A stretch of 64,000 bases of DNA from Acidobacteriota bacterium. GTDB taxonomy: Bacteria; Acidobacteriota; JAAYUB01. Below are positions 15,284 to 26,400 of this stretch, piece by piece. The notes under the pieces were generated by a model. The model was not told the DNA's origin. It searched no databases and saw nothing but the letters and a program-made list of their open reading frames with translations. Position 1 is the stretch's first letter, and each line of letters begins with the position of its first letter. The translations under genes were made by a program, and so were the position numbers. The stretch spans positions 1 through 64,000 of the forward strand of contig JAGNHB010000011.1 of the NCBI GenBank assembly GCA_018001935.1, read 5' to 3'.

Positions 15284-16819
15284 ATGGACGTTGGAACGGG
15301 AAGGAAGACAAGGCACGAGCTTCGGTCGGTCGCGCTACTGACGATGGCCGTGGCGCTGCTGACGGCGGGGTTCGGGACGGTGTGGCCCTCCGCGGCGGAC
15401 GGCGCGGCGACGGGACCGGGCTCGCAACAGGCCGCCCCGGCCGGTGACGCGATCTCGGACGCCTCCGCGGCGGTGGAAAGCGCAAAGGCGGAAAACCCGA
15501 CGCCGGACGCGCCCCGGCGGCTGACGCTGCGGGAGGCCGGCACCGCCGCCCTGGAGAACAACCCCTCCATCACGGCGGCGCTGCGGGAGGAGGACGCCGG
15601 CAAGGCCCAGACCCGGCAGGCGCGCTCCGGGTACTACCCCCGGGTGGAGAGCCGGGCGGTCTTCACCAACGGCAACAACCCGGTCTACGTCTTCGGGACC
15701 CTGCTGGGCCAGCAGCGCTTCTCCGCGGCCAACTTCGACATCGACGCCCTCAACCACCCCGACCCCGTCAACAACCTCAAGGGGGAGGTGACGCTGTGGC
15801 AGTCCATCTGGGAGGGGGGGAAGACGCCGCTGCGGGAGAAGATGGCCCACCGGAACGAGGCGCTCAAGGGACGCCAGACCGAACAGGCCCGCCAGGCGCT
15901 CCTGATGGACGTGGTGCGGCACTACTTCGCCGTGCAGCTGGCCCGGGAGAACCTGGCCGCGGCCCGCGCCACCCTCGCGTCGGCGCGGAAGAGCCGCGAG
16001 CGCATCCAGGACCTTCTGGACCAGGGGATGGTGGTCAAGTCCGACCTCCTCCGCATGGACGTCTTCGTGGCCGACGTCCGGCGCCAGGAACTGGAAGCGG
16101 AGAGCCAGGTCCGCCTGGCGGCGGCGGCGCTGAAGACCGACCTGGCCGGCGCCGAGCCGGGAGAGCTCGACCCGGCCACCCCGCTGGCCCTGCTGGACCT
16201 CCCGGTCCTCGCCGAGGCGCAGGCGCGGCAGGAGGCCCTGAAGAACCGGCCCGAGCTGGCGGTCCTGCGGGAGGCCGTGGAGATCGGCAAGCTGCGGGTC
16301 CGGGAGGCGCAGGCGGACTTCAAGCCCAGCATCGGCGCCTTCTCCACCGTCGAGGCCAACCAGGGGACCACGGGCGGGAGCTTCGGGGCCAACTACGTGG
16401 TGGGTGTCCAGGCCCGCCTGACCCTCTACGACGGGCACTACCGCGGGGCGAAAGTGGCGGAGATGAAGGCGGAAGCCGCGGCGACGGAAGCCCGGCTGAA
16501 GCAGTACGAGGACCTGCTGTCCCTGCAGGCCAAGGACGCCTGGCTGCGGGTGGGCACCGCGAAGGCCCAGCACGCCGTGGCTGCCGAGGCGGTTGGGATG
16601 GCCGAGGAGAGCCTGCGGATCGTGAAGAACCGCTACGAGGCCGGCATGGCCGTGCTGACGGACCTGCTCAACGCCGAGACGGCCCTGCTGGGGGCGCGCA
16701 CCAACCGCTGCGGCGCGGTCTACCAGTACAACCTGGCCCTGGCCGGGCTCGAGCTGGCCGTGGGCCGGCTGACCCTGGACAGCCCGATCTTCCGCGCCGC
16801 CGACGGGCAGAAACCATGA
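15284..16819 (+). CDS. TolC-family outer membrane efflux protein
   Basis: 511 residues from ATG at 15284 with GGAGAGG upstream. An N-terminal membrane segment (LRSVALLTMAVALLTAGF) serves as signal peptide. Two OEP repeats of long amphipathic helices follow, with the typical LTLREAGTAALENNP and later NRYEAGMAVLTDLLNAETALL motifs. It forms the trimeric channel through the outer membrane for the RND pump encoded downstream. Confidence 0.92.
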   Translation: MDVGTGRKTRHELRSVALLTMAVALLTAGFGTVWPSAADGAATGPGSQQAAPAGDAISDASAAVESAKAENPTPDAPRRLTLREAGTAALENNPSITAALREEDAGKAQTRQARSGYYPRVESRAVFTNGNNPVYVFGTLLGQQRFSAANFDIDALNHPDPVNNLKGEVTLWQSIWEGGKTPLREKMAHRNEALKGRQTEQARQALLMDVVRHYFAVQLARENLAAARATLASARKSRERIQDLLDQGMVVKSDLLRMDVFVADVRRQELEAESQVRLAAAALKTDLAGAEPGELDPATPLALLDLPVLAEAQARQEALKNRPELAVLREAVEIGKLRVREAQADFKPSIGAFSTVEANQGTTGGSFGANYVVGVQARLTLYDGHYRGAKVAEMKAEAAATEARLKQYEDLLSLQAKDAWLRVGTAKAQHAVAAEAVGMAEESLRIVKNRYEAGMAVLTDLLNAETALLGARTNRCGAVYQYNLALAGLELAVGRLTLDSPIFRAADGQKP

Positions 16820-16827
16820 GGATACGT

Positions 16828-16945
16828 TCTCTCACAGAGGCACGGAGGCACGGAGAGGACGCATGAACACCAGAAATCCAAGGGAATACAAGATTTCAGC
16901 GGGCTTTGCTTCTTCTCCGTGTGCTCTGTGCCTCTGTGAGAGAGA
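16828..16945. repeat. Family A inverted-repeat element, copy A3 (different centre)
   Basis: Left arm 16828-16855 and right arm 16913-16945 match the family A arms, but the ~57-base centre is unrelated to A1 and A2. So arms and centre can evolve or exchange separately. It lies inside an apparent operon, between the TolC-like and fusion-protein genes, 87 bases before the next start. Confidence 0.85.
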
Positions 16946-17031
16946 ATCCGGACCTGGGATTGACAGATTCGGCACACGAGGATCGACTCGAGACCGATGA
17001 AACGATTTTGATTGAGGAGGAGGTCGCACTC

Positions 17032-18186
17032 ATGAAGATAACGAGCATCATCATCCTGGTCGCGCTGCCGGCCCTGGCGGGCTGCGGGGGGCACGCCCCG
17101 GAGAAGGGCGAGGCGAAGGCCCCGCCCGCCGTGCAGGCGCAGGTGACGGAGGTCAAGACCGTGGACGTGGCCGACGGCTACACCGCCACCGGCACCGTCC
17201 GGGCCCGGGACAGCGTCACCGTCTCCAGCAAGGCGATGGGCAGCCTCGTCTCCGTCCACGTCAAGCAGGGGGACAAGGTGGGCGCCGGGCAGCTCCTGGC
17301 GGTGGTGGACGCCCGGGACATGGCCGCCCAGCACAAGACCGCCCAGGCGGGGGTCGAGGAGGCGAGGACGGCCCTGGCGGAGGTGGACCAGGGGATCCGG
17401 GCGGCCCAGGTGCAGCTGGACCTGGCCCGGACCACGTACGGCCGAATGAAGGCCCTCCGCGAGAAGGACTCGGTCTCGAAGCAGGAGTTCGACGAGGCGG
17501 AAACCCGCTTGAAGCTCGCCGAAGCGAACCAGCTCGCCCTCCAGGCCAGGCGGTCGCAGGTGGAGGCCGGGATCCGGCGGGCCGAGGCCGGGGCCGCGGC
17601 GGCCGAGACCGTCCTGGCCTTTGCCCGGATCACGGCCCCCTTCGCCGGGACCGTCACCGAGAAGCTGGCGGAGCCGGGGACCCTGGCCGCCCCGGGTGTG
17701 CCCCTCTTCATCATCGAGCGCGGGGGCGGGCATCGGCTGGAGGTGGCGGTGGACGAGTCCCGCCTGGGCGCCATCACGGTGGGGCAGACCGTCCGGGTCA
17801 CCCTGGACGCCTTCGGAGAGAGCTTCGACGCCGCGGTGGCCGAGGTCCTCCCGACACTGAACCCCCTGTCCCGCACCGCCACCGTCAAGATCGATCTCCC
17901 GTCGCGGGAAGGGCTCCGTTCCGGTCTCTTCGGCCGGGCCGTCTTCGGCGCCGGGGCCCGAAAGGCGCTCACCGTGCCCCGGGAGGCCGTCCAGACGCGC
18001 GGGCAGATCCAGTGGGTCTTCGCGGTGGAGGAAGGGGTCGCCCGCAACCGGATGGTCACCCTGGGCGAGGGCGCCGGTCCTGGCGGCCCGGCCGAGGTGC
18101 TGACGGGACTGGCGGAGGGAGAGAAAGTGGTCTGCCCTGTCCCGCCCGGGCTTCGGGACGGCGTCCGCGTGGAGGTCCGGCCGTGA
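17032..18186 (+). CDS. RND efflux periplasmic adaptor (membrane fusion lipoprotein)
   Basis: 384 residues. Lipoprotein signal with lipobox LAGC (Cys near residue 20). Then the HlyD/AcrA plan: biotinyl-lipoyl half ([16 protein letters not shown]), a long coiled-coil hairpin (about 95-190), the second lipoyl half ([19 protein letters not shown]), a beta-barrel and a C-terminal domain. It bridges the inner-membrane RND pump and the TolC-like channel. GAGGAGG precedes the ATG. The stop overlaps the RND start. Confidence 0.92.
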   Translation: MKITSIIILVALPALAGCGGHAPEKGEAKAPPAVQAQVTEVKTVDVADGYTATGTVRARDSVTVSSKAMGSLVSVHVKQGDKVGAGQLLAVVDARDMAAQHKTAQAGVEEARTALAEVDQGIRAAQVQLDLARTTYGRMKALREKDSVSKQEFDEAETRLKLAEANQLALQARRSQVEAGIRRAEAGAAAAETVLAFARITAPFAGTVTEKLAEPGTLAAPGVPLFIIERGGGHRLEVAVDESRLGAITVGQTVRVTLDAFGESFDAAVAEVLPTLNPLSRTATVKIDLPSREGLRSGLFGRAVFGAGARKALTVPREAVQTRGQIQWVFAVEEGVARNRMVTLGEGAGPGGPAEVLTGLAEGEKVVCPVPPGLRDGVRVEVRP

Positions 18187-21100
18187 GCGATCAACCCCAA
18201 AAAATGGGCATCGCCGGCCGCCTCGCCCATGCCTGGATCAACTCGAAGCTCACCCCCCTCTTCATCGTGGCGTCCCTGGCCATCGGGGCGTTTTCGGTGG
18301 TGAATCTCCCCCGGGAGGAGGAGCCCCAGATCAAGGTCCCCATGCTGGACATTTTCGTGACCATGCCCGGCTCCTCGGCCCGGGAGATCGAGGAGCGGGT
18401 GACCAAGCCCATGGAGAAGCTCCTGTGGGAGATCCCCGGGGTCGAGTACATCTACTCCACCTTCTCGCCCGGCATGAGCATGGCCATCGTGCGTTTCAAG
18501 GTGGGCGAGGACGAGGAGAACAGCATCGTCAAGCTCAACCAGAAGATGTACGCCAACTTCGACCTCATCCCGCCGGGGTGCTCCCCGCCGCTGGTCAAGC
18601 CGCGCTCCATCGACGACGTGCCCATTTTGGCGCTGACGCTCTCCAGCCGGCGCTACGACGACTACGCCCTGCGCCGCGTGGCCGCCCAGCTCCACGACGT
18701 CATCACCCAGACCGACGACGTCTCCGCCGTGAGCCTCATCGGCGGCCGGCGCCGCGAGGTCCGGGTGATCCTGGACCCGGTGCGGCTGGCCGGGTACAGC
18801 CTGTCCCCGATGCAGATCTTCGGCATGCTCTCCGCGGCCAACCGGAAGCTGCCCTCCGGCACCTTCAGCCGCGACAACCGGGAGTTCACCCTGGAGACCG
18901 GCGCCTTCTTCACCTCCGCCGAGGACGTCCGGTCCGTGGTGGTGGGGGTGGCCGGCGGCCGGCCCGTCTACCTGCGCGACGTGGCCCGGGTGGAGGACGG
19001 CGGCGGCGAGCCCGCCAGCTACGTCCACACCGCCGACGCGTCCACCGGCGAGTTCCTCCCCGCCGTCACCCTCTCCGTCTCCAAGCGGAAGGGGACCAAC
19101 GCCGTCTCCGTGGCCGACGGCGTCCTGGAGCGGGTGGACAAGCTCAAGGGGACCGTGGTCCCCGCCGGCGTGGACGTGGCGGTCACCCGCCAATACGGCG
19201 AGACCGCGTCGGAGAAGTCCAACGAACTTCTCTACCACATGGCCATCGCCGTGATCTCGGTGAGCATCCTCATCGGGCTCACCCTGGGCTTCCGGGAGAT
19301 GTGGGTGGTCTTCCTGGCCATCCCCGTGACCCTGGCCCTGACCCTGACGGTGTTTTTCCTGTACGGCTACACCCTCAACCGCATCACGCTGTTCGCCCTG
19401 ATCTTCTCCATCGGCATCCTGGTGGACGACGCCATCGTGGTCATCGAGAACGTGGTGCGCCACGCCCGGCTGCCCGTCAACCGCGGCCGCTCCCTCAAGG
19501 ACGTGGCGGTGGAGGCCGTGGACGAGGTGGGCAACCCCACCATCCTGGCCACCTTCACCGTCATCGCGGCCATCCTGCCCATGGCCTTCGTGGGCGGCCT
19601 CATGGGGCCGTACATGCGGCCTATCCCCGTGGGCGCCTCGGCGGCCATGATCTTCTCGCTGCTCGTGGCGTTCATGGTGACGCCCTGGGCGTCCGTCCGC
19701 CTGCTCAAACTGGCGGAGGGGCACGGGCACGGCGAGAAGGAAGGCTTCACCACCCGGCTCTACCGGAAGGTGATGGACAAGCTCCTGCACAAGGGCGTCG
19801 TCCGGTGGGGCTTCCTGGCGGTGGTGACGATTCTTCTGCTGGGCTCCATGGCCCTGGTTTACGTCAAGTTTGTCCAGGTCAAGATGCTCCCCTTCGACAA
19901 CAAGAGCGAGTTCCAGGTCATCATCGACATGCCGACCGGGACGGCCCTGGAGAAGACCGAAGCGGTGGCTCGGAAGCTGGCGGCGCAGGTCCTGACCCAC
20001 AAGGAAGTGCTCAACGTTCAGACCTACGCGGGGACCGCCTCCCCTTACAACTTCAACGGCCTGGTGCGCCACTACTTCCTCCGCCGCGGGGGCAACGTGG
20101 CCGACCTCCAGGTCAACCTCCGGGGGAAGGGGGAACGGAGCCTGCAGAGCCACGACATCGCCAAGATGATCCGGGCGGAACTCGTCCCCCTCGCGAAGCA
20201 GTTCGGCGCCCGCATCAAGGTGGCCGAGGTGCCGCCCGGCCCGCCGGTCCTCCAGACCCTGGTGGCCGAGGTCTACGGGCCCGAGGCGACGGGGCGCATC
20301 GACCTCGCGAAGCAGGTCAAGGCCGTCTTCGAGAGCACCACGGGCGTGGTGGACGTGGACTGGTACGTGGAGGACGACCACGTCAAGCAGCAGGTCCTCC
20401 TGGACCGGGAGAAGGCCGCCCTGCACGGCCTCACCGACGAGGACGTGGCCCGGGCCGTGGGCATGGCCTCGGCGGGGGCCACGGTGGGGCTGCTGCACGT
20501 GGACTCGGAGAAGGAGGACGTGCCCGTGGTGGTCCGCATGGACCGGGCGGAGCGCTCCGACCTCCAGCGATTGCTGGACCTCAAGCTTCCCGGGGCCGGC
20601 GGCGCCCTGGTCCCCCTGCGGGAGATCGCCCGGGTGGAGTCGGCGCCCGCCGAGAAGAGCATCTACCACAAGAACCTCATGCCCGTCACCTACGTCACCG
20701 CCGACGTGGCGGGCGTGGTGGAGAGCCCCGTCTACGCCATCTTCGACATGATGGCCCGGCTGGACAAGATCAAGCTCCCCGAGGGGTACAAGCTGGAGCA
20801 GTTCACCGCCCATCTGCCGGAAGACGCGTCGCGCTACGCCGTGAAGTGGGACGGGGAGTGGCACATCACCTACGAGGTCTTCCGCGACATGGGGATCGCC
20901 TTCGCCGCGGTGCTGGTCCTGATCTACATCCTCGTGGTGAGCTGGTTCCAGTCTTTCTGGACGCCCATCGTCATCATGGCCGCCATCCCCTTCTCCCTGG
21001 TGGGGATTCTCCCCGCGCACGGGATGATGGGGGCCTTCTTCACCGCCACCTCCATGATCGGCTTCATCGCCGGTGCGGGGATCGTGGTGCGCAACTCCAT

Positions 21101-21365
21101 CATCCTGGTGGATTTCGTCGAGCTGCGCCTCAAGGAGGGGATGCCGCTGGACCAGGCCGTCATCGACGCCGGGGCCGTGCGCTTCCGCCCCATGCTGCTC
21201 ACCGCCGCGGCCGTGGTGGTGGGGTCCGCCGTGATCCTGTTCGACCCCATCTTCCAGGGACTCGCCATCGCCCTGATGGCCGGCGAGATCGCCTCCCTGG
21301 CCCTCTCCCGCATGACCGTGCCCATCCTGTACTTCATGTCCAACCGGAGGCGGAAAAATGCGTGA
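18183..21365 (+). CDS. RND-family inner-membrane efflux transporter (AcrB/HAE-like)
   Basis: 1060 residues. The start is GTG at 18183, seven bases after GGAGG and overlapping the adaptor stop (GTGA). Two six-helix halves with large periplasmic loops. The proton-relay TM4 region reads [17 protein letters not shown], and the second half keeps [16 protein letters not shown]-terminal [18 protein letters not shown] is typical of the broad AcrB/MexF-like hydrophobe exporter group. Substrate unknown. Confidence 0.93.
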   Translation: MSDQPQKMGIAGRLAHAWINSKLTPLFIVASLAIGAFSVVNLPREEEPQIKVPMLDIFVTMPGSSAREIEERVTKPMEKLLWEIPGVEYIYSTFSPGMSMAIVRFKVGEDEENSIVKLNQKMYANFDLIPPGCSPPLVKPRSIDDVPILALTLSSRRYDDYALRRVAAQLHDVITQTDDVSAVSLIGGRRREVRVILDPVRLAGYSLSPMQIFGMLSAANRKLPSGTFSRDNREFTLETGAFFTSAEDVRSVVVGVAGGRPVYLRDVARVEDGGGEPASYVHTADASTGEFLPAVTLSVSKRKGTNAVSVADGVLERVDKLKGTVVPAGVDVAVTRQYGETASEKSNELLYHMAIAVISVSILIGLTLGFREMWVVFLAIPVTLALTLTVFFLYGYTLNRITLFALIFSIGILVDDAIVVIENVVRHARLPVNRGRSLKDVAVEAVDEVGNPTILATFTVIAAILPMAFVGGLMGPYMRPIPVGASAAMIFSLLVAFMVTPWASVRLLKLAEGHGHGEKEGFTTRLYRKVMDKLLHKGVVRWGFLAVVTILLLGSMALVYVKFVQVKMLPFDNKSEFQVIIDMPTGTALEKTEAVARKLAAQVLTHKEVLNVQTYAGTASPYNFNGLVRHYFLRRGGNVADLQVNLRGKGERSLQSHDIAKMIRAELVPLAKQFGARIKVAEVPPGPPVLQTLVAEVYGPEATGRIDLAKQVKAVFESTTGVVDVDWYVEDDHVKQQVLLDREKAALHGLTDEDVARAVGMASAGATVGLLHVDSEKEDVPVVVRMDRAERSDLQRLLDLKLPGAGGALVPLREIARVESAPAEKSIYHKNLMPVTYVTADVAGVVESPVYAIFDMMARLDKIKLPEGYKLEQFTAHLPEDASRYAVKWDGEWHITYEVFRDMGIAFAAVLVLIYILVVSWFQSFWTPIVIMAAIPFSLVGILPAHGMMGAFFTATSMIGFIAGAGIVVRNSIILVDFVELRLKEGMPLDQAVIDAGAVRFRPMLLTAAAVVVGSAVILFDPIFQGLAIALMAGEIASLALSRMTVPILYFMSNRRRKNA

Positions 21366-21379
21366 GCGGGCCCGGGTTG

Positions 21380-21413
21380 GAACCACGAACCACACGAACC
21401 ACACGAACGGGAA
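21380..21413. repeat. Family C repeat arm, copy C2
   Basis: AACCACGAACCACACGAACC plus ACACGAACGG, three copies of the family C word directly after the RND stop codon. Confidence 0.7.
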
Positions 21414-21435
21414 TCCGTCTCGTGGCGGGGACGCT

Positions 21436-21535
21436 TCTCGCAAAGGCGCCAGGACGCCAAGCCTCGCCAGGCGGGCGATGCCATTTTTTCAGAACCCCTC
21501 TGCGGACCTTTGCGCCTTGGCGCCTTGGCGTGAGG
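21436..21535. repeat. Family E inverted-repeat element
   Basis: Left arm CGCAAAGGCGCCAGGACG continuing into CCAAG (about 21439-21461), and right arm CTTTGCGCCTTGGCGCC continuing into TTGGCG (about 21508-21530). The ~46-base centre includes CCATTTTTTCAG. Same arm-centre-arm design as family A. A related half copy is at about 36743-36772. Confidence 0.75.
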
Positions 21536-21605
21536 CCGGAGACAGTAAGCTCTGGTCTCCCGGAGGGCCCCTTCCGGACCCGAAATGAAATTTGGAGGTG
21601 ATACC

Positions 21606-21839
21606 ATGACCATCGAAAGATACCTCAGGCTCGTCGCCGGGTTGTTCGTGATGCTCAGCGTGGCGCTGGCCTGGTACGTCCACCCCTACTGGCTCTACTT
21701 CACGGCCTTCGTGGGGTTGAACCTCTTCCAGTCCGCCTTCACCAACTGGTGCCCCCTGGTCTCCATCCTGCGGAAGATGGGGGTCCCGGAGGCCGGTGTT
21801 TGCAAGGGCCGTCCCGGCCCGGGTGCATGCGTGGAGTGA
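21606..21839 (+). CDS. DUF2892 (YgaP-like) inner-membrane protein
   Basis: 77 residues. It begins MTIERYLRLVAGLFVMLSVA, has two transmembrane helices, and contains FTNWCPLVSILRKMGV, the hallmark of DUF2892. GGAGGTGATACC precedes the ATG. The last ~12 codons (GRPGPGACVE) already belong to the GC-rich tandem array that follows, so the C-terminus may have been extended or replaced by repeat expansion. Confidence 0.85.
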   Translation: MTIERYLRLVAGLFVMLSVALAWYVHPYWLYFTAFVGLNLFQSAFTNWCPLVSILRKMGVPEAGVCKGRPGPGACVE

Positions 21840-22068
21840 GGGGGTGTCCGCCCCGGGGAAGTTTGCACGGGCCGTCCCGGCCCGGGTGGGAGCGTGGAGT
21901 GGGGGGTGTCCGCCCCGGGAAGTTTGCACGGGCCGTCCCGGCCCGGGTGCGTGCGGGGTGTCCGCCCCGGGACGGGGCGTAGGAACCTCCGCCCCGGGAC
22001 GGGGCGTAGGAACGTCCGCCCCGGGACAGGGCGTAGGAACGTCCGCCCCGGGACGGGGCGTAGGAACT
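21798..22068. repeat. GC-rich tandem array (about 60-bp x3, then 27-bp x4)
   Basis: Three units of 63, 61 and about 51 bases beginning GTTTGCACGGGCCGTCCCGG run into four exact-length 27-bp units (21961-22068, start TCCGCCCCGGGACGGGGCG). Each 27-bp unit holds a CGCCCC...GGGGCG hairpin. The array starts within the DUF2892 gene and ends just before the next gene. No unique spacers, so it is not a CRISPR. Confidence 0.9.
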
Positions 22069-22090
22069 TTGCTGTTGAGGAGGGAGGACG

Positions 22091-22282
22091 ATGCCGATCT
22101 ACGAATACGAGTGTCCAGGCTGCGGGTTGAAGTTCGAAATGCTGCGGCCCGTTGTCGGCGACGATGGCGAGGTCCGCTGCCCGGCGTGCGGCGCGGGCGA
22201 GGTGGAGCGCCGCGTCTCAACCATCGCCGGGGTCGGGGCGTCGAAGCCCTCGTCCTGCGGGGGCGGCGGCCGTTTCACCTGA
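22091..22282 (+). CDS. FmdB-family zinc-ribbon protein
   Basis: 63 residues beginning MPIYEYECPGCGLKFE, with CPGC and CPAC zinc pairs and a Ser/Gly-rich tail (SCGGGGRFT) as in the CxxC_CxxC_SSSS family. GAGGGAGG lies before the ATG. It is about the usual family length, unlike the longer paralogue in the ORP-type cluster. Confidence 0.88.
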   Translation: MPIYEYECPGCGLKFEMLRPVVGDDGEVRCPACGAGEVERRVSTIAGVGASKPSSCGGGGRFT

Positions 22283-22429
22283 GGCTGATCCTTCGGGCGG
22301 CGTGCCCGCCCGTCTTCCGGGAAGACACCGGAAGGCTCTTGCTCCACGAACCGCAAAAATACGCGCTGTTTGCGGGGATGTCAGGCTTGACGTTTTGACT
22401 TTGCCGGTTTTGCGGGGGCCTGGCGCCGG
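22283..22429. terminator. Possible bidirectional terminator region between convergent genes
   Basis: CCGCAAAAA near 22350 and GTTTTGCGG near 22412 can pair across about 50 bases, with further T-rich runs between. Convergent gene ends make a shared terminator plausible, but the stem is short and the loop long. Confidence 0.3.
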
Positions 22430-23377
22430 TCAACCCGCCGGGGGACGCGGAAAGTGCCGGGCCAGTTCGACCAGGCTGTCCTCCAGGTCGTCGGCGGTAT
22501 AGCAAGCGTCACGTTCGACCAGGGGGACGCTGAAGATCATCCGGGTCCCTTCCATCGCGATGTCGCGCTCCTCCAGTTGCCCCACGTGCCGGAAATGGAT
22601 CGCTTTCACCCCGGCGGACACCGGGACCCGTCGATTCACCTGGGTCAAGGCAAAGCGGACGTCGGCCAGCAGGTCTTCCCGGAACCGCTTGAGGGCCGTC
22701 AGGGTTTTCTCCCCGCTGCCGATGGCCCGGAAACTGCCCCAGTCCACCGTCACCTCGGGTTCGAAGGCGATCTCGCTGCGGCATTTGTCGACGAACCGGG
22801 CCACGGCGGCCTCCGACCGGCGGATGGACGGCCCCACGTCCAGGTCCAGGCTGTCGCGGATGGCCCACTCGATCTCGCCCCCCTCGAAGCCCCTCACGGG
22901 TCGCAGGGGGTGATCGCTCGCCGCCAGGCAGGGCTTGAGCGTCAGAAGCCCGTCCCGGAGCGTGCAACCGCCCTGGCGCGGGTCGTCCACGCTCAGGACC
23001 CGGATCCCCCGGATCCCCGCCCGGACCTTCGCCATGCTGGTCCCGGCCGGTTCGCCGGGTTCCTCGCTCCGGTGATCCTTCAAAAAGATCAGGGCGAACC
23101 GCAGGGGTGCCAGCACCGACCGAACCAGCCGCCTCGGAGCGTTCCGGTCGGCGGGCATGGTCCCCCAGGCGATCTCCCAGGCGATGTCCGGGTTCTCCAG
23201 CAGCTCAGAGATCTTCTCGATCTCGCGCTCGAGTTCCCCCTCGATCACTTCCAGTTCCGATCGGAACTCGTCGCTCGTTCGACCGGGGTCGAAGAGTTCG
23301 GGGTCGAGGGAGTCCGTTTCATCCCCCTTGCCCGGCGGATCGATCGCTTCGAGGGCATCCTGTTTCGGGTCGGACAT
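22430..23377 (-). CDS. Unrecognised two-unit repeat protein (related to the large neighbour)
   Basis: 315 residues from ATG at 23375-23377 with GGGGGAG upstream; an alternative ATG at 23431 overlaps the neighbour's stop (ATGA) and would add 18 residues. No signal peptide or membrane segment. Residues about 24-310 are one copy of the ~290-residue block found twice in the neighbour, with motifs LDPELFDPGR, WEIAWGTMP, GCTLRDGLLTLKPCL, IEWAIRDSLDLDVG and TVDWGSFRAIG. The block itself reads as two related ~120-residue units. Function unknown; probably cytoplasmic and co-expressed with the neighbour. Confidence 0.75.
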   Translation of the reverse strand: MSDPKQDALEAIDPPGKGDETDSLDPELFDPGRTSDEFRSELEVIEGELEREIEKISELLENPDIAWEIAWGTMPADRNAPRRLVRSVLAPLRFALIFLKDHRSEEPGEPAGTSMAKVRAGIRGIRVLSVDDPRQGGCTLRDGLLTLKPCLAASDHPLRPVRGFEGGEIEWAIRDSLDLDVGPSIRRSEAAVARFVDKCRSEIAFEPEVTVDWGSFRAIGSGEKTLTALKRFREDLLADVRFALTQVNRRVPVSAGVKAIHFRHVGQLEERDIAMEGTRMIFSVPLVERDACYTADDLEDSLVELARHFPRPPAG

Positions 23378-23427
23378 GTTCACTCCCCCTTCGGTATGGG
23401 ATTCAGAACCTTTCGAAGTCGGTTCCG

Positions 23428-26400
23428 TCATTTCAGAAGATCCTTGACCTTCTCGGTCATGGCTGCGAAGTCCACCGGGTATTCGTTCGCGGGGCCGCCG
23501 CAGGCGACGGTGAGGACGCCGTCCGCCAGTTCGAGCGTCTCCCCCTTGACCCCGTTGTCGTAGCGGAACCGGACCGCGCCCACGGCCGCGATGAGCTGTC
23601 CCTTCAGCGCCTTGTCGTGGGCCAGGGTCATGAGAGCGCCCGTGACGGACCCCACGACCTCGGAGCAGAGCCGCTGGAGATGGTCCGAGTCCTTCCCGAG
23701 GCTGTCCCAGTCCACCTCCACGGCGAAATCCCTCCCGAAAAGGTCCGAAAGCTGGCGGCGCAACTGCTGCAACATCTTCGATTCCATCGTGTCCACCACC
23801 AACTGGAAGTACTTCGCCGCGAGGTCCTCGTCCACGGGCGGCGCCACCCCGGCGGCCGGCCCCGTCTCCGCGCCGGACAGTGTCCGGATCCGCTCGAGCA
23901 CGGCCTCGAAGTCCGGCGCGTAGCCGCTCGCGGGGCCGCCGCAGGTGGCGGTCAGAACGCCGTCCGCCAACTCGAGGACGGCACCCCGGACCCGGGCGTC
24001 GTAGCGCACCCGGAGGGCCCCGACCGCCGCGACGAGCGGCCCCTTCGCCGCCCGGTCGTTGACCAGGGTCATGAGGGCGCCCATGACGGTGCCCAGGACG
24101 CTGGAAACCGCGAGGGCGAAGTGATCCGGGTCTCCCTCCAGGCTGTCCCAGTCAACCTCCATCCCGAACGCTTTCCCGTACTGTTCCGTCATCTGGCTTC
24201 GCATGGCCGGGAGCACGGAGGATTCCATCGAGTCTATCGTGTACTGAAAGTCGAACCCCGCCGGCTTCTCCTCCCCGGCCAGGGCCTTTTCCCCTTCCGG
24301 CCCGGGCTCCCCCTGCGTCACGGGAGGAGGCGTCTCTTTGGCGGCGGGACCTTTTGCGGGCCCGGGCGGTGCATTCGGTGGTGCCGGCCATTCACGTGCC
24401 AGTCGCTCCATGATCTGCCGCATCTCGTCGTAGGAATAGATCAGGTTCGGCTCGGCCAGGGGGAAGCGGAAGACCACCTGATTCCCCTCCACCTTGACGC
24501 TTCGCTTGCGCAGGCCGTCGACGAGTTGAAAGCGGAACGACTCCAGACGCCCGGCCAACGGGATTTCCCGATTCAGCGTCATCAGACAGGTGTGGATGGA
24601 CGGCAGCAGCCGGAGCCCGAAGTCCTTGAGGACGGCCAGGATCTCCCGCCCGTTCCCGATGGCCCGGAAACTGTCCCAGTCAACCGTGGCCGCCAGGTCG
24701 ATCCCGCAGTCCCGGCAGCAGTCGTCGAGAAAGGCGATCACGGCTCTCTCCGCCTGCTGGATGGCCTCCCCCACGTCCAGGTCCAGGGCGTCGCGGATCG
24801 CCCACTCGATCTCGTCGCTTTCGAAACCCCTCACGGGCGTCGAACTGGACTTGCCCATCTTCAGGCAGGCCTGCAGAGAGAGCCGCCCGTCCCGCAGCCG
24901 GCAGCCGCAACGGCTTTCCTTGTTCACGTTCAGGATCCGGATCCGGCGAATCCCCTCCCTGACCTTTGCGAACGATCTCTCGGCCGCATCGCCGGAGTAA
25001 TCGCTGGGGTAGCCCTCTAGAGAGACCAGGGCGGAATGCAGGGGGCGGACCACCGACTGCACCAGACGGCGAGGGCAGTTCTCGTCCCCCGGCAGGGTCC
25101 CCCAGGCGACCTCCCAGGCGAGGTTCTCGTTCGCCAGTCGCTTCATGCACTGTTCGACACAGAAATCCAGCTCATCCTCGACCCACCTCATTCCCCTCCA
25201 GAAGTCGTCGGTCGCGCGAGAGGGCTGGAAGAGCCCGGGATCGACAGGGGCCTCCCCCTCGAGCACCTCCGCACCCTCCGGCCTGGTCGCGTCCGGTCCG
25301 CCCAGGAACGCCGTGAGCCCGGGTCGGCGGACCTTCCCGGAGCGTTTTGCGTAAAATTCCGCCAGGGGATCGCGTGTTTCCCCCGGGCCAGGGGACGGCT
25401 CCGCAGCCGGCGGCAGGGTCGCCTTGCCTTCACGCCCGGCTGCCTCCCCCGCTGGTTCGGGCGTCGATTCATCTTCAGCGCCCGGGACGTCGACGGGTGC
25501 GGAGGCCTCTGTCTCCTGCGGTTCGGCCGGGGACGGCTGAAAGTGCTCCAGCAGTCTCGACAGGGTACGCTCCAGATTGTCCCGCTCGATGTACGGGTCA
25601 CCTTCAACCAGGGAGACGAAGAAGCTCAGCCGCCTTCCCTCCAACTCGGTGAACTGTTCATCAGGGTGCAGGACGTGCTCGAAATGAATTGATCTCAATT
25701 CACTGACGGCCATGACCTTGCGATTCGCCTTGGACAGGGCGTGGCAGAGGGCGTCCAGCAGGTCGCACCGGAACCGTTTGAGGGCGGCCTGGGTTTTCCC
25801 CATGTCGCCGATGGCCTTGAAGCTGCGCCAGTCGACGGTCACCTCGGGCTCGAAATCGACGTTCTCGCGGCACCTCGCGACGAAACCGGCCACGGCGGCC
25901 TCCGACAGGCGGATGGACGCGCTCATCCCCAGGTCCAGGGCGTCGCGGATCGCGCCCTCGATCTCGCGGGCCTCGAAGCCTTTGACGGGAATCGAGGGGT
26001 GATCTCCTGCCGTCAGGCAGGGCTTGAGCGTCAGACGCCCGTCCCGGAGCGTGCAGCCGCACTGGCGCTGATCGCTCACGTTGAGGATCCGGATTTTCCG
26101 AATCTTCGCCCGGACCTCCTTCATGCAGATCCCGGGCGGCTCGTCGGGATCCATCCTCGAGGTGTACTGCAGGTGGGTCAGGGCGTCCGCCAGGGGCTTC
26201 AGCACCGATTTCAGAAAGCGATTCGGACAGGCTTCGTCCCGGGGCATGGACCCCAACGCGATTTCCCAAAGGTCGTCTCTGCCTGACTCGAGCGACCCCA
26301 TGATCGATTCGATCTCCCGCCCGAGTTTTTCATCGACCTTCTGCCAGTTCGCGCTGACTTCCGGGCTCAAGCGGCCCGGATCGTAGAGTTCGGGGTCAAG

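Noticed and set aside
17178-21443. 1421-codon open frame on the minus strand opposite the RND genes
   Set aside because: His/Gly/Asp-rich composition typical of antisense frames in GC-rich coding DNA; the plus-strand adaptor and RND genes are clear.
21798-22068. CRISPR array
   Set aside because: Units are directly adjacent with no unique spacers, and no cas genes are present.
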